Assembly (NCBI RefSeq): GCF_000427785.1
Contig: NZ_ATYR01000002.1
Coordinates: 222,882-286,881 of the forward strand
DNA length: 64,000 nt
Direction: 5' to 3'
DNA from: Massilia alkalitolerans DSM 17462
Lineage (GTDB): Bacteria > Pseudomonadota > Gammaproteobacteria > Burkholderiales > Burkholderiaceae_D
Shown: in pieces, positions 34,451 to 43,903 of the stretch
Layout: each line of letters opens with the position of its first letter
Numbering within the stretch: position 1 is the stretch's first letter
The notes under the pieces: generated by a model
What the model was told of the DNA's origin: nothing
The model's input: only the letters and a program-made list of their open reading frames with translations
Database searches by the model: none
Made by a program: the position numbers and the translations under genes

Positions 34451-35599
34451 ATGATCACCGCACCGATCAAGACCTACGAATACGACCGGCCGCAGGTCGG
34501 CGAGGCCTGCAGCATCAACCCGGCGACGGCCGAAGCCTGGGCGCGCGTGCCCGCCGTGCCGAGCGCCGCCGAGAAGGTGGAGCTGAAGGAACGCATCAAG
34601 CGCCTCCTCAAGGAACGCAATGCCGTGCTGGTGGCCCACTACTATGTGGACGCCGAGCTGCAGGACCTGGCCGAGGAAACCGGCGGCTGCGTCTCGGATT
34701 CGCTGGAAATGGCGCGCTTCGGTCGTGACCACCCGGCCCAGACCCTGGTCGTGGCCGGCGTGCGCTTCATGGGCGAGTCGGCCAAGATCCTGAGCCCGGA
34801 AAAGACCATCCTGATGCCGGACCTGGACGCGACTTGCTCGCTCGACCTGGGCTGCCCGGCCGACGAATTCGCGGCCTTCTGCGACCAGCATCCGGACCGC
34901 ACCGTGGTGGTGTACGCCAACACCAGCGCCGCCGTGAAGGCGCGCGCCGACTGGATGGTGACCTCGTCGATCGGCCTGGACATCGTCAAGCACCTGCACG
35001 AGCAGGGCAAGAAGATCCTGTGGGCGCCCGACCGTCACCTGGGCTCGTATATCCAGAAGCAGACCGGCGCCGACATGCTGCTGTGGCAGGGCTCCTGCCT
35101 GGTGCACGACGAGTTCAAGGGTGTCGAACTCGATCTGCTCAAGCTTGAATACCCGGATGCGAAAGTGCTGGTGCACCCGGAGTCGCCCGCCTCGGTGGTG
35201 GCCCAGGCCGACGTGGTCGGCTCGACCACCCAGCTGATCAACGCCGCCGTGAACCTGCCGGCGACGACCTTCATCGTCGCCACCGACAACGGCATCCTGC
35301 ACAAGATGCGCGCCGCGGCCCCGGGCAAGCACTTCATCGAAGCGCCCACCGCCGGCAACAGCGCCACCTGCAAGAGCTGCGCCCACTGCCCGTGGATGGC
35401 CATGAACGGCCTGAAAAACCTGGCGGACGCACTGGAAACCGGCGCCAACGAAGTCCACGTCGACCCGGAAATCGGGCGCCAGGCCAAGCGCGCGATCGAC
35501 CGCATGCTCGATTTCGCCGCCGCCAAGAAGGCACAGGCCCTGCCGAGCGGTGCGCTCGAGCAGAACACCAAACTGTTCAACGGAGTCGGCCCCGCATGA
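34451..35599 (+). CDS. nadA: Quinolinate synthase NadA
   Basis: A 382-aa iron-sulfur enzyme that condenses iminoaspartate with dihydroxyacetone phosphate to quinolinate, the second step of NAD synthesis. Cluster cysteines are visible in DATCSLDLG (C129), [11 protein letters not shown] and [36 protein letters not shown] and ADIVGSTTQ-like segments complete the three-domain fold. Its stop overlaps the ATG of nadC (ATGA). AGGAGA lies before its ATG. Confidence 0.96.
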   Translation: MITAPIKTYEYDRPQVGEACSINPATAEAWARVPAVPSAAEKVELKERIKRLLKERNAVLVAHYYVDAELQDLAEETGGCVSDSLEMARFGRDHPAQTLVVAGVRFMGESAKILSPEKTILMPDLDATCSLDLGCPADEFAAFCDQHPDRTVVVYANTSAAVKARADWMVTSSIGLDIVKHLHEQGKKILWAPDRHLGSYIQKQTGADMLLWQGSCLVHDEFKGVELDLLKLEYPDAKVLVHPESPASVVAQADVVGSTTQLINAAVNLPATTFIVATDNGILHKMRAAAPGKHFIEAPTAGNSATCKSCAHCPWMAMNGLKNLADALETGANEVHVDPEIGRQAKRAIDRMLDFAAAKKAQALPSGALEQNTKLFNGVGPA

Positions 35600-36492
35600 C
35601 GACCCTGCGTAATCCTTATATTCCTGACGCCCAATTCGACGAGAAGCTGCAGTCCAGCTTCGAAGCCAACATCCTGGCAGCCCTGCTGGAAGACGTCGGC
35701 ACCGGCGACCTGACCGGCATGCTGGTGCCCAGCGAGCCGCGCGTGCAGGCACGCGTGATCGTGCGCGAAGCGGCCGTGCTGTGCGGTGCGCCCTGGTTCG
35801 AGGGCGTGATGCTGGCCGTCGACCAGGACATCGACATCGACTGGAAATATGCCGAGGGCGACCTGATGGCCAAGGACTCGGTCGTCTGCACCATCGAAGG
35901 CTGCCCGCGCTCGCTGCTCACCGCCGAGCGTGCGGCGCTGAACTTCATGCAGCTGCTCTCGGGCGTGGCGAGCGCCACCCGCAAGTATGTCGACGTAATT
36001 GCCGGCACCAAAGCGGCCATCCTCGACACCCGCAAGACCTTGCCGGGCCTGCGCCTGGCGCAGAAGTACGCGGTGCGTGTCGGCGGCGGCAAGAACCAGC
36101 GCATGGCGCTGTACGACGGCATCCTGATCAAGGAAAACCACATCGCTGCGGCGGGCGGCGTAACCCGCGCCCTGCAGGCGGCCGAGGCGCTGAACTCGGG
36201 CGCGCCCGTGCAGATCGAGGTCGAGACCATCGCCCAGCTGGAAGAAGCGCTGGCTACCGGCGTCAAGTCGGTCCTGCTGGACAACTTCGACCTCGACATG
36301 ATGCGGGAAGCGGTGCGGGTGAACGCCGGCCGTGCGCTGCTGGAAGCCTCCGGCGGCATCAACATGGACACCGTACGGGCGATCGCCGACACCGGCGTCG
36401 ACCGCATCTCGGTCGGCAGCCTGACCAAGGACGTGCGCGCGACCGACTATTCGCTGCGGATCGTCGGCGCAATCAAGGAGGTGGCGGCATGA
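35596..36492 (+). CDS. nadC: Nicotinate-nucleotide pyrophosphorylase (carboxylating) NadC
   Basis: A 298-aa enzyme that converts quinolinate and PRPP to nicotinate mononucleotide, the third step of NAD synthesis. [11 protein letters not shown] at the N-terminus, [16 protein letters not shown], the [10 protein letters not shown] active-site loop and LDNFDLDMM plus LEASGGI are all family hallmarks. It overlaps nadA by 4 bp and the next small membrane gene by 4 bp, so all three are coupled. Confidence 0.96.
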   Translation: MTTLRNPYIPDAQFDEKLQSSFEANILAALLEDVGTGDLTGMLVPSEPRVQARVIVREAAVLCGAPWFEGVMLAVDQDIDIDWKYAEGDLMAKDSVVCTIEGCPRSLLTAERAALNFMQLLSGVASATRKYVDVIAGTKAAILDTRKTLPGLRLAQKYAVRVGGGKNQRMALYDGILIKENHIAAAGGVTRALQAAEALNSGAPVQIEVETIAQLEEALATGVKSVLLDNFDLDMMREAVRVNAGRALLEASGGINMDTVRAIADTGVDRISVGSLTKDVRATDYSLRIVGAIKEVAA

Positions 36493-36812
36493 TGGACTGG
36501 AGCCGTCTGCGCATCTCGACGGGTGCGCGCATCCTGTGGTTGGTCTTCGGCCTGGTGCTGGGCTTGCCGACGCTGTCCAATGGCCTGAACGCCAATAGCA
36601 CCGCCGACCTGTGCTTCGGCATCGGCATGGTGCTGGTGGGCGTGCGCGGCTTCCTGCGCCCGGTCATGTTCGGCAAGGCCGTGCGCATGGAGATGGACCC
36701 GCGCACCTCGCAGCTATCGATCGGCTCGCCGGCGCTGCACGGCGGCCTCTCGCTGGTGATCTTCGCCGCGCTCATGGCCGGGATTATCATCAAGTACGTG
36801 CTCAAAGCGTAA
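36489..36812 (+). CDS. Small membrane protein downstream of nadC
   Basis: A 107-aa protein with three hydrophobic helices (residues about 14-29, 41-58, 85-103). It starts at ATG 36489, overlapping the nadC stop (ATGA), so it is translated with NadC. I do not recognise the family. The short loop RPVMFGKAVRMEMDPRTSQL faces one side. A link to NAD metabolism is suggested only by its position. Confidence 0.65.
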   Translation: MMDWSRLRISTGARILWLVFGLVLGLPTLSNGLNANSTADLCFGIGMVLVGVRGFLRPVMFGKAVRMEMDPRTSQLSIGSPALHGGLSLVIFAALMAGIIIKYVLKA

Positions 36813-36835
36813 CCGCTTTCGACCACCACACTATG

Positions 36836-36946
36836 ATTCGTCATCCCGGCGCAGGCCGGGATCCAGTTTTCGCTAACCACGCGTCAAATCACGCGTAGCC
36901 GGTCCGCGAGAAAACTTGGATTCCCGCCTACGCGGGAATGACGGAT
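36836..36946. repeat. REP-like inverted doublet
   Basis: Two palindromic units of about 35 bp are arranged head to head. The first, near 36836-36872, contains TCATCCCGGCGCAGGCCGGG. The second, near 36907-36946, contains GGATTCCCGCCTACGCGGGA followed by ATGACGG. Each unit can form a hairpin, and unit two is the reverse complement of unit one with a few differences (both carry GAAAACT.GGAT.CCCG). This pattern is that of extragenic REP/BIME elements found in many copies in such genomes. They sit between the convergent nadC operon and the leftward hydrolase gene, and may terminate or stabilise transcripts. Confidence 0.75.
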
Positions 36947-36994
36947 TGAAGGCCGCAGGCTAAAAACCCGTTTGCCTGGCGGGAGAACTGCTCC

Positions 36995-38041
36995 TTAAAC
37001 CCCACTCTCGCTCGCCCGCGCCAGGGCTTCCGCCTCGGGCGAGCGCAGGTGCGGCGCTTCGCCCACCTGCGTCGCGATCGTGTCGATCGCCGCCATCACC
37101 TTGTCAAGGTTCGCATAGTGCGTCATGTGCCCCACGCCAGGCTCCAGCTCGAGCCGGCTCAGGGCCAGGCGCTCGCTCAGGCGCTCGGAATTGTGACCCG
37201 CATCGACGATCTTGTCCTGGGTGCCGGCCACGATCACCGATGGGACCTTCAGTTCGGCATAGCGCTTCGACAACGAGGCCGCCGCGGGGATCATGACCGC
37301 GGTCTCGGCCGCGGCGGCGCGCAGCTGCTTCGGCCGCAGGGCCATCCAGACCGGGAAGGCGTCGAAGCGCGCATCGACCGACTTGGGCGAGAAGGTACGC
37401 TTGGCCATGCCGGGCCACATTGCCCGCGCGACCAGCGGCAACACCGTATAGCGCAAGACGTCACCGATGACCGGTATGGCCGGCTGGGTCAGCGTGGCCA
37501 CGTCCAGGCGTATGCTCGGGTAGTAGTAGCCCGACAGCAGCACCAGCCCGCGCACGAAGTCGGGCTGCTGCAAGCCCATCGCCAGCGCCACCATCGTGCC
37601 CCAGGAGTGGCCGAGCACGATGGCCGATTCCACGCCGATCTGCTCGAGCGCCCGGTGCAGCAGGGTCGCCTGCTTGTCGGGGGTCCATAGCGTGCTGCGC
37701 GGACGCTCGCTGTAGCCGAAACCGGGCCGGTCGATGGCGATCACACGGTAATGCTCGGCTGCCCGCCGGAGCAGGCCGCTCATTTCGAAATCTTTCGAAT
37801 AGACGCCGTTTCCGTGTAGCAGCACGAGGGTAGGCCCGGAACCGCGTTCCACGTAATGCAGGCGCACCCCGTCGACCTCGACGAACTTGCCTTGCGGTGG
37901 ATTGTCGCGCTCGGCCTGGCTGGTCTTGGCGCGGACATAGAAGAAGGAGGCGGCCAGGCCGATGGTGGCCAGGAAGGCGCCCGTGCGCAGGCCACTCGAA
38001 GCCGTGGTGCTCGTTGTTGTCGTGCGGTAGCTCTTGGTCAC
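36995..38041 (-). CDS. Membrane-anchored alpha/beta hydrolase
   Basis: A 348-aa protein with one N-terminal hydrophobic segment (residues about 20-36), likely an anchor facing the periplasm. The hydrolase domain has LVLLHGNGVYSKDF, the elbow GHSWGTM with S146, and a Asp/His pair in TQDKIVDAG and GVGHMTHY. The substrate is unknown. It starts with GTG at 38041 after AGGGGGA, and this GTG overlaps the TGA of the sirtuin gene (GTGA), so the two form one unit. A longer open frame upstream lies inside the sirtuin gene and is spurious. Confidence 0.82.
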   Translation of the reverse strand: MTKSYRTTTTSTTASSGLRTGAFLATIGLAASFFYVRAKTSQAERDNPPQGKFVEVDGVRLHYVERGSGPTLVLLHGNGVYSKDFEMSGLLRRAAEHYRVIAIDRPGFGYSERPRSTLWTPDKQATLLHRALEQIGVESAIVLGHSWGTMVALAMGLQQPDFVRGLVLLSGYYYPSIRLDVATLTQPAIPVIGDVLRYTVLPLVARAMWPGMAKRTFSPKSVDARFDAFPVWMALRPKQLRAAAAETAVMIPAAASLSKRYAELKVPSVIVAGTQDKIVDAGHNSERLSERLALSRLELEPGVGHMTHYANLDKVMAAIDTIATQVGEAPHLRSPEAEALARASESGV

Positions 38042-38931
38042 AAAATCCCCCTGTGGTCGACTAGTGAATGTGACTCCTCCGGCTCCTCCGCGTGGAGCAG
38101 GTCGGCGACGCGCGGCAACAGCCGCTCGGCCGACTCTTCTATTTTGAGTGCGATCAGGTGGTCCGCCCGGGTACGCCCCAGGTTCACCGCCGCGATCGGC
38201 TTGCCGCTCTCCTGGGCCATGCGGCAGAAGCGGAAACCCGAATACACCATCAGCGACGAGCCGACCACCAGCAAGGCGTCGGCAGCCTCCATCTGCGCCA
38301 GGGCGCAGGCGGTACGCGGTGGCGGGATGCCGTCGCCAAAGAATACGACATCCGGCGCCAGCGCGCCGCCACAATGGAGGCAGAAGGGCAAGTGGAAGTC
38401 CTCGAGGGCGTCCGGCTCGATCGCGGCGTCGCCGTCCGGCAGGGGCGTGGCGAGCACGTTCGCCAGCTCGGGATTGGCCTCGTTCAGCAGGGTCTGCACG
38501 AAGGCGCGCGGGAACTGCGCCTTGCAATGCATGCACACCACGCTGTGCACATTGCCGTGCAGTTCGAGCACGGCGTGGCTGCCCGCCTGCTGGTGCAGGC
38601 CGTCGACGTTCTGCGTCAGCAGGTAGCCGAAGCTTCCGTGCTTTTCCAGGCGCGACAGCGCGCGATGCCCCTCGTTCGGCCGGGCTTTCGACATGATCGG
38701 CCAGCCGACCATGCTGCGCGCCCAGTAGCGGCGCTGGATATCGACCGAACGCCGGAATTCCGGTCCCTGGATCGGTTGGCGGCCGCGGCGGGTGCCGTCG
38801 CGGTCGCGGTAATCGGGAATGCCCGAGGCGGTGGACAGGCCGGCGCCGGTCAGCACCAGCGCGCGCGGATACCGTTCCAGGAATTCCGCCAGCGCCTCAG
38901 CCTGGTCTTGAACGGTAAAAACTGCTGCCAT
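38038..38931 (-). CDS. NAD-dependent protein deacylase, sirtuin family
   Basis: A 297-aa sirtuin that removes acyl groups from lysines using NAD+, releasing nicotinamide. GAGLSTASGIPDYR binds NAD; QNVDGLHQQAG and LHGN carry catalytic residues, with His in LELHGN. Zinc Cys pairs are CMHC and CLHC. The deacetylase-type rather than CobB-type substrate residues cannot be decided. ATG at 38931 follows GGAGGAT. The hydrolase gene overlaps its stop. It lies among several NAD-synthesis genes. Confidence 0.9.
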   Translation of the reverse strand: MAAVFTVQDQAEALAEFLERYPRALVLTGAGLSTASGIPDYRDRDGTRRGRQPIQGPEFRRSVDIQRRYWARSMVGWPIMSKARPNEGHRALSRLEKHGSFGYLLTQNVDGLHQQAGSHAVLELHGNVHSVVCMHCKAQFPRAFVQTLLNEANPELANVLATPLPDGDAAIEPDALEDFHLPFCLHCGGALAPDVVFFGDGIPPPRTACALAQMEAADALLVVGSSLMVYSGFRFCRMAQESGKPIAAVNLGRTRADHLIALKIEESAERLLPRVADLLHAEEPEESHSLVDHRGIL

Positions 38932-39052
38932 GTTGCGTGATCCTCCATTGGCTGGGATCGTAGCATCCGGCTTGCGCGAACAGAAACACGATACCCTGGC
39001 TAAACAATGAAGCCGAGATGGATGCGCCACCCCGGTTTCGCAATAGCGCAGC

Positions 39053-39952
39053 CTAGCGTGCGGAGACCGCGATGCCGCCCACGATCATGCCGAAAGCCAG
39101 CACGTGGTAGAGGTGCGGCGGCTCGCCGAGAAATGCCGAGGACAGCAGGGCCGTGAACAGCGGCGTCAGGTTGATGAAGAATGCGCCGATACTCGGCCCG
39201 GCACGCTGCACGCCTGCACCCCAGCAGCGCATCGCCAGGATCGCCGGGCCGATCGCCACGTACAGCAGGGCCGCCCCCAAGGACCAGCTCCAACTAATGG
39301 CGACGTCGCGCAGCGCCCATTCGCCGCCGGCCAGGGCGGCCGACCACAGCACGCCGTAGCCGACCTGGGCAAGAAGAAATGCCGCCCAGTCGGCGCGCAG
39401 GCCGGGCACGTCCTTCTGCTGCATCAGCATCCAGCTGTAGAAGGACCAGGCGATGGTGGCCAGGATCATGTACAGGTCGCCGATCACGAGCCGCAGCTGC
39501 AGCAGGCCGTGGATGTCGCCGCGGCACAGCACTACCAGCACGCCTGCGATCGACAGGATCGCGCCGACGATCTGCTTGCGCTTGACCGGCACACCGTAGA
39601 ACAGGCGACCGACCAGCAGCATCCAGACCGGCACGCCGGACGCCACCAGGGTCACGTTGATCGGCGTGGAACTCTGCAGGGCCAGGTATTGCAGCGAGTT
39701 GTACAGGCCCACGCCCAGCAGGCCGAGCATGGCGTAGCGGCGCCAGTTGGCCAGCAGGCCGCTCCCGTGCCTGAGCGCCGCCCGTCCGAGCGGCACCAGC
39801 ACCACCAGCGCGATCGTCCAGCGGATCAGGTTGAGCGACATCGGCGGCACCGCGTCGCGCACCAGGCGGCCGACGATGGCATTACCCGCCCACAGCACCG
39901 GGGGCACGGTCAGGAGCAGGATGGTGGAGGGCGTGAGGGCGGGGCGGGACAT
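39053..39952 (-). CDS. DMT superfamily EamA transporter
   Basis: A 299-aa membrane protein with ten hydrophobic segments in two EamA halves (VPPVLWAGNAIVGRLVRD in the first; ATIAWSFYSWMLMQQKD in the second). Such proteins export or import amino acids, metabolites or drugs, and the substrate cannot be inferred. The start at 39952 (MSRPALTPSTIL) precedes TM1. It is 26 bp downstream of nadB on the same strand and may be co-transcribed. Confidence 0.86.
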   Translation of the reverse strand: MSRPALTPSTILLLTVPPVLWAGNAIVGRLVRDAVPPMSLNLIRWTIALVVLVPLGRAALRHGSGLLANWRRYAMLGLLGVGLYNSLQYLALQSSTPINVTLVASGVPVWMLLVGRLFYGVPVKRKQIVGAILSIAGVLVVLCRGDIHGLLQLRLVIGDLYMILATIAWSFYSWMLMQQKDVPGLRADWAAFLLAQVGYGVLWSAALAGGEWALRDVAISWSWSLGAALLYVAIGPAILAMRCWGAGVQRAGPSIGAFFINLTPLFTALLSSAFLGEPPHLYHVLAFGMIVGGIAVSAR

Positions 39953-39978
39953 GGGAAATCCGTGGCCGGCCGGGGAAA

Positions 39979-41607
39979 TCAGCGGCGTTCCGGCGTCAGC
40001 ACGCTCGGCAGGGCCTTCGGCAGGGTGTCCGGGAAGTCGCGCGAATAATGCAGGCCGCGGCTTTCGTGACGCGACAGTGCGCTGTTGACGATCAGCGAGG
40101 CCACCTCGACCAGGTTGCGCAGCTCCAGCAGGTCGTGCGTGATGCGGAAGTTGCGGTAGTACTCGTCGATCTCTTCCTTGAGCAGCTTGATGCGGTGCTG
40201 GGCGCGCTCGAGGCGCTTGGTGGTGCGCACGATACCGACGTAGTTCCACATGAAGCGGCGCAGCTCGTCCCAGTTGTGGGCGATCACCACCTCTTCGTCG
40301 GCGTTGGTCACGCGCGACTCGTCCCAGGGCGGTAGCACCGGGTTCTCGATCTTCGGCGCCGCCGCGATCTGGTGCGCGCAGGCGCGCCCGACCACCACGC
40401 ACTCCAGCAGCGAGTTGCTGGCCAGGCGGTTCGCGCCGTGCAGGCCGGTGCAGGCGGTCTCGCCCACCGCGTACAGGCCGGGGATGTCGGTGCGGCCGGC
40501 CAGGTCGGTGACGATGCCGCCGCAGGTGAAGTGCACCGCCGGCACCACCGGGATCGGCTCCTTGGTGATGTCGATGCCCAGCTCCAGGCAGCGCGCGTAA
40601 ATGGTCGGGAAGTGCTCCTTCAGGAACTCCGGGTCCTGGTGGCTGATGTCGAGGTGGACGTAGTCCAGGCCGCGCTTTTTCATTTCGAAGTCGATCGCGC
40701 GCGCCACCACGTCGCGCGGGGCCAGCTCGCCGCGCTCGTCGTGGGCCGGCATGAAGCGGGTCCCGGCCGCGGCGCCGGCTTCGGGCGGCAGCTTGAGCAG
40801 GCCGCCTTCGCCGCGGATCGCTTCCGTGATCAGGAAGGATTTCGCATACGGGTGGTACAGGCAGGTCGGGTGGAACTGGATGAATTCCATGTTCGACACC
40901 CGGCAGCCGGCGCGCCAGGCCATGGCGATGCCGTCGCCGGTGGCGGTGTCGGGATTCGTCGTGTACAGGTAGACCTTGCCGGCGCCGCCGGTGGCCAGCA
41001 CCGTGTGCTCGGCTTCGAAGGTGAGCACCTTGCCGCTTTGCTCGTCCTGCACGTACAGGCCGTAGCAGCGCGGCTGGCCCACCAGGTGCGGGGCGCCCCC
41101 GTGAACGCCCTTGCCGGTCAGCTTGTCCGAGGTGATGACGTCGATTGCGCAGTGGTGCTCGAACAAGGCGATGTTCGGATGCGCGCGCACTTTCTGCTCC
41201 AGCGTCACCTGCACCGCATGGCCGGTGGCGTCGGCCGCATGGATGATGCGGCGCTGGCTGTGCCCGCCCTCGCGGGTCAGGTGGAAACCGAGTTCCGCCG
41301 ATTCGTCGCGGGTGAAGGGCACGCCTTGCTCGATCAGCCATTCGATCGCCGCGCGGCCGTTCTCGACGATGTAGCGGGTCGCCGCTTCCTCGCACAGGCC
41401 GGCGCCTGCGATCAGGGTATCGGCGATGTGCTGGTCGTGGCTGTCGCTGGAATCGAGCACCGCGGCGATGCCGCCCTGGGCCCAGTTGCTGGCGCCGTCG
41501 AGGAGGGCGCGTTTGGAGATGATCGCAACCTTGCGCGTTTGCGCCAGGTGCAGGGCCACCGACAGGCCGGCCAGACCGCTGCCGACAATAGCGACGTCAA
41601 ATTTCAT
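39979..41607 (-). CDS. nadB: L-aspartate oxidase NadB
   Basis: A 542-aa FAD enzyme that oxidises L-aspartate to iminoaspartate, the first step of NAD synthesis and the substrate for NadA. The FAD-binding [15 protein letters not shown] is at the N-terminus. [23 protein letters not shown]-like segments and [20 protein letters not shown] are characteristic. The start at 41607 (MKFDVAIVG) begins the conserved FAD fold; the frame is open ten codons upstream. Its partners nadA and nadC are encoded 4.5 kb away on the opposite strand. Confidence 0.95.
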   Translation of the reverse strand: MKFDVAIVGSGLAGLSVALHLAQTRKVAIISKRALLDGASNWAQGGIAAVLDSSDSHDQHIADTLIAGAGLCEEAATRYIVENGRAAIEWLIEQGVPFTRDESAELGFHLTREGGHSQRRIIHAADATGHAVQVTLEQKVRAHPNIALFEHHCAIDVITSDKLTGKGVHGGAPHLVGQPRCYGLYVQDEQSGKVLTFEAEHTVLATGGAGKVYLYTTNPDTATGDGIAMAWRAGCRVSNMEFIQFHPTCLYHPYAKSFLITEAIRGEGGLLKLPPEAGAAAGTRFMPAHDERGELAPRDVVARAIDFEMKKRGLDYVHLDISHQDPEFLKEHFPTIYARCLELGIDITKEPIPVVPAVHFTCGGIVTDLAGRTDIPGLYAVGETACTGLHGANRLASNSLLECVVVGRACAHQIAAAPKIENPVLPPWDESRVTNADEEVVIAHNWDELRRFMWNYVGIVRTTKRLERAQHRIKLLKEEIDEYYRNFRITHDLLELRNLVEVASLIVNSALSRHESRGLHYSRDFPDTLPKALPSVLTPERR

Positions 41608-41766
41608 GGTGATGTCAGGTTTGTACAGAGGCATCACTATAGTCGATTTGGCCAGCTCGCGTCAGGGTGGGACCGCTGGGTCAAGGGCGGGACACTGTAC
41701 GCGCACGCACGGATGGGCCTTTGAAGCGGCGTTAGGATCGCCATTCCACCTACTGAAAGGATTGCC

Positions 41767-42267
41767 ATGTCAGCTCAACACGCCCAGGCGCGCGCGGCCG
41801 CGCTGTCCGAGAAGATCGGCTCGATGCGCTTTGCCATGTTCACGACCCGTGACCAGAACGGCCACCTGGTCAGCCAGCCGATGACCAACCAGCAGGTCGA
41901 CGGCGAAGGCGCCCTGTGGTTCTACACCCGCACTACGACCGAGCTGTGGGACAACATCGCCCACGAGCCGGAGGTGAACGTCAGCTTCGCCGATCCCGAC
42001 AACAGCACCTGGGTCTCGGTCAGCGGCCACGCCGAGCGCGTGGTCGACCGCACGCAGATCCACGCCCTGTGGAATGCCATGGTGCAGGCCTGGTTTCCGG
42101 CCGGACCCGAGGACGAGCACGTCGTGCTGGTGCGGGTGCTGCCGCACGCCGCCGAATACTGGGATGCGAACGACAGCAAGATGGTGCGCATGTTCGCCAT
42201 GGCCAAGGCGGCCGTGACCGGCACTACGCCGGACGTCGACGCCGACCACGGGACCATCCGGATGTAA
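41767..42267 (+). CDS. Pyridoxamine 5'-phosphate oxidase-like protein (general stress protein 26 type)
   Basis: A 166-aa flavin-binding split-barrel protein. LSEKIGSMRFAMFTTRDQNG and SVSGHAERVVDRTQ match the stress protein 26 branch of PNPOx-like proteins, which bind FMN or FAD and are induced by salt or plant-related stress in other bacteria. The reaction is not defined. AAAGGA lies before the ATG. It is followed after about 90 bp by pnuC. The gap holds a GC-rich palindrome (GCCGGC...GCCGGC). Confidence 0.84.
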   Translation: MSAQHAQARAAALSEKIGSMRFAMFTTRDQNGHLVSQPMTNQQVDGEGALWFYTRTTTELWDNIAHEPEVNVSFADPDNSTWVSVSGHAERVVDRTQIHALWNAMVQAWFPAGPEDEHVVLVRVLPHAAEYWDANDSKMVRMFAMAKAAVTGTTPDVDADHGTIRM

Positions 42268-42359
42268 GGACCCTTGCCGGCCGCGGCCGGCTCGCTTACA
42301 GTGCTCTGCATTTCCCGGGAGCCGAGCATGCAGAGACAGGCGCAGTATGGGGCGGGGCG

Positions 42360-42953
42360 TTGAGCCCGCTCGAGATAGGGGCAAATGCCTTCACCGCGCT
42401 GGCGATCGTGCTCGCCGGACGCAACAGCGTGCATACCTGGTGGACCGGGATCATCGGCTGCACGCTGTTCGGTGTCCTGTTTGCGCAGCACAGGCTGTAC
42501 GCCGACGTGGTGCTGCAGGTGTTTTTTGTGGGGACCAGCCTGCTCGGCTGGTGGCGCTGGCTGCGCGGCCGCCAGGGGGCGCCACTGCCGGTGACCCATG
42601 CGGGCATCCGCACGCTGCTGTGGATGGCGCCGACGGGTGTCGCCGCCACCGTCGCCTACGGCGCGCTGCTGCACCACTATACGAACGCCTATGCGCCTTT
42701 CGTCGATTCCGCCGTGCTGGTGTTCAGCGTCATCGCGCAGCTCCTCATGATGGGGCGGCGCATCGAGAACTGGCCGGTCTGGCTGCTGGTGAACACCATC
42801 GCCGTGCCGCTCTACGCCACCCGGGGATTGCACCTGACGGCGCTGCTGTACGCCGGTTTCTGGGTCAATGCGATCGTGTCCTGGATCTGGTGGCGCAAGC
42901 TCGCCGCGCGCGATGCGGCGGCGGCGATGGTGCTGGCAAGGGAAACAGCCTAG
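42360..42953 (+). CDS. pnuC: Nicotinamide riboside/mononucleotide transporter PnuC
   Basis: A 197-aa membrane protein with about seven hydrophobic segments. The family features include LEIGANAFTALAIVLAGRNS, HTWWTGIIG and WWRWLRG. PnuC imports nicotinamide riboside by facilitated diffusion for NAD salvage. The start is a TTG at 42360 (GGGGCGGGG upstream) because the conserved LEIGANAF begins two residues later, and no in-frame ATG fits. Its stop shares CTAG with the stop of the convergent gene. Confidence 0.88.
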   Translation: MSPLEIGANAFTALAIVLAGRNSVHTWWTGIIGCTLFGVLFAQHRLYADVVLQVFFVGTSLLGWWRWLRGRQGAPLPVTHAGIRTLLWMAPTGVAATVAYGALLHHYTNAYAPFVDSAVLVFSVIAQLLMMGRRIENWPVWLLVNTIAVPLYATRGLHLTALLYAGFWVNAIVSWIWWRKLAARDAAAAMVLARETA

Positions 42954-43288
42954 CGCGCGGGCGGCAGGTCGGCCTCGCTCTGGTTGCCGCCGGTTTCCGG
43001 CGTCCCGAGGCCGGTGCCGGTGGGGCTGGCCTGGTTCGGGCGGGTGTCCTGCGGACCCCGGCCGATGTTGGTCATGGCACTGCCTTCGGCCTCGGCGTGC
43101 CGGCTTGCGGCCGGGGCGCCGCCCGGCGCATTGGCGGTCTCGCCGGACTGGTTGCGGCTCAAGCCGTCGCCGCCGCTGCCGCCGGTTTCCTGCTGGGTCT
43201 CGTGGCTGGGCGTCGCGCCTTGCTGGCCGCTGGTCGTGCCGCCGACGCCGAGTGTCGTCGACGGGTCGTTCTGCGGTTGCTTGCTCAT
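42950..43288 (-). CDS. Small disordered hypothetical protein, Gly/Ser/Thr/Gln-rich
   Basis: A 112-aa protein with no hydrophobic segment, no Cys and strong low complexity (TTLGVGGTTSGQQGATPSHE, GDGLSRNQSGETANAPGG). I do not recognise a family. GAGGAG sits before the ATG at 43288. It is convergent with pnuC, sharing CTAG as both stop codons. Like the protein at 15672-15944 it has the composition of dispensable stress or desiccation proteins, but this is a guess. Confidence 0.5.
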   Translation of the reverse strand: MSKQPQNDPSTTLGVGGTTSGQQGATPSHETQQETGGSGGDGLSRNQSGETANAPGGAPAASRHAEAEGSAMTNIGRGPQDTRPNQASPTGTGLGTPETGGNQSEADLPPAR

Positions 43289-43352
43289 ATCGGGCTCCTC
43301 GATGCTGGAAACCCATTATGCCAATGACGCCGCAGGGCCGGCGCGGGCTACG

Positions 43353-43796
43353 TTACTCGTAGCGCTTGTAGACGCTGGTCTTGCCGCCATCCTTCACCAG
43401 CAGCACCTCGTAGGGATCCTTGCGCGCGCCTTCCATGCCAGGTGACCCCATCGGCATGCCTGGCACCGCCAGGCCGCGCGCCTTGGGCTTTTCCGCCAGC
43501 ATGCGCTTGATGTCGGCCGCCGGCACGTGGCCCTCCACCGCATAGCCGCCCACGCGGCCGGTGTGGCAGGAGCCGTATTCGGCCGGGATGCCGAACTTCT
43601 CGCGGTAGTCGGACGGATTGGCGACGTTCTGGGCCTTGACCTGGAAGCCGTTCGCTTCGAGGTGCTTGATCCACTCCTTGCAGCAGCCGCAGTACTCGGT
43701 CTTGTACACCTCGATCACGGGTTGCGCGGCACTGGCGACGAGCGGCAGGGCGAGGAGGGTGGCGGCGCCGGTTTGGCGAATGAAACGCAGGAACAT
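43353..43796 (-). CDS. DUF411 periplasmic metal-binding protein
   Basis: A 147-aa exported protein with a signal peptide (residues 1-23, cleavage near ASA-AQP). The DUF411 domain follows: VYKTEYCGCCKEWIKHLEA near residue 35, then GSCHTGRVGGYAVEGHVPA. The CGCC pair and the Cys and His of SCHT could bind copper; related proteins are linked with copper resistance and CopG/CopK-like functions. GMPMGSPGM adds Met-rich ligands. It is divergent from the recombinase gene, with about 107 bp between their starts. Confidence 0.85.
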   Translation of the reverse strand: MFLRFIRQTGAATLLALPLVASAAQPVIEVYKTEYCGCCKEWIKHLEANGFQVKAQNVANPSDYREKFGIPAEYGSCHTGRVGGYAVEGHVPAADIKRMLAEKPKARGLAVPGMPMGSPGMEGARKDPYEVLLVKDGGKTSVYKRYE

Positions 43797-43848
43797 GGTG
43801 ACTCCAGGATCGAGGGGAACAAACCCGCATTATGCCCCAGCCGCACGC

Positions 43849-43893
43849 TTGGTGGCCCGGCCGCCGGATGCTATACTGTATAAAAACACAGTA
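43849..43893 (+). promoter_or_regulatory. Promoter with overlapping LexA (SOS) box before the recombinase
   Basis: A promoter TTGGTG (43849-43854), 17-bp spacer, TATACT (43872-43877) is overlapped at its -10 by TACTGTATAAAAACACAGTA (43874-43893). This has CTGT-N8-ACAG cores and matches the E. coli SOS consensus at 17 of 20 positions. Bound LexA would block the -10. The box lies 11 bp before the recombinase ATG and about 80 bp from the DUF411 start, so the recombinase is the likely target. Confidence 0.8.
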
Positions 43894-43903
43894 TCAATTC
43901 AAC

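Noticed and set aside
42276-42291. GC-only palindrome (GCCGGC...GCCGGC) before pnuC
   Set aside because: Such words are frequent in DNA of this composition, and there is no T-run or other support for a terminator.
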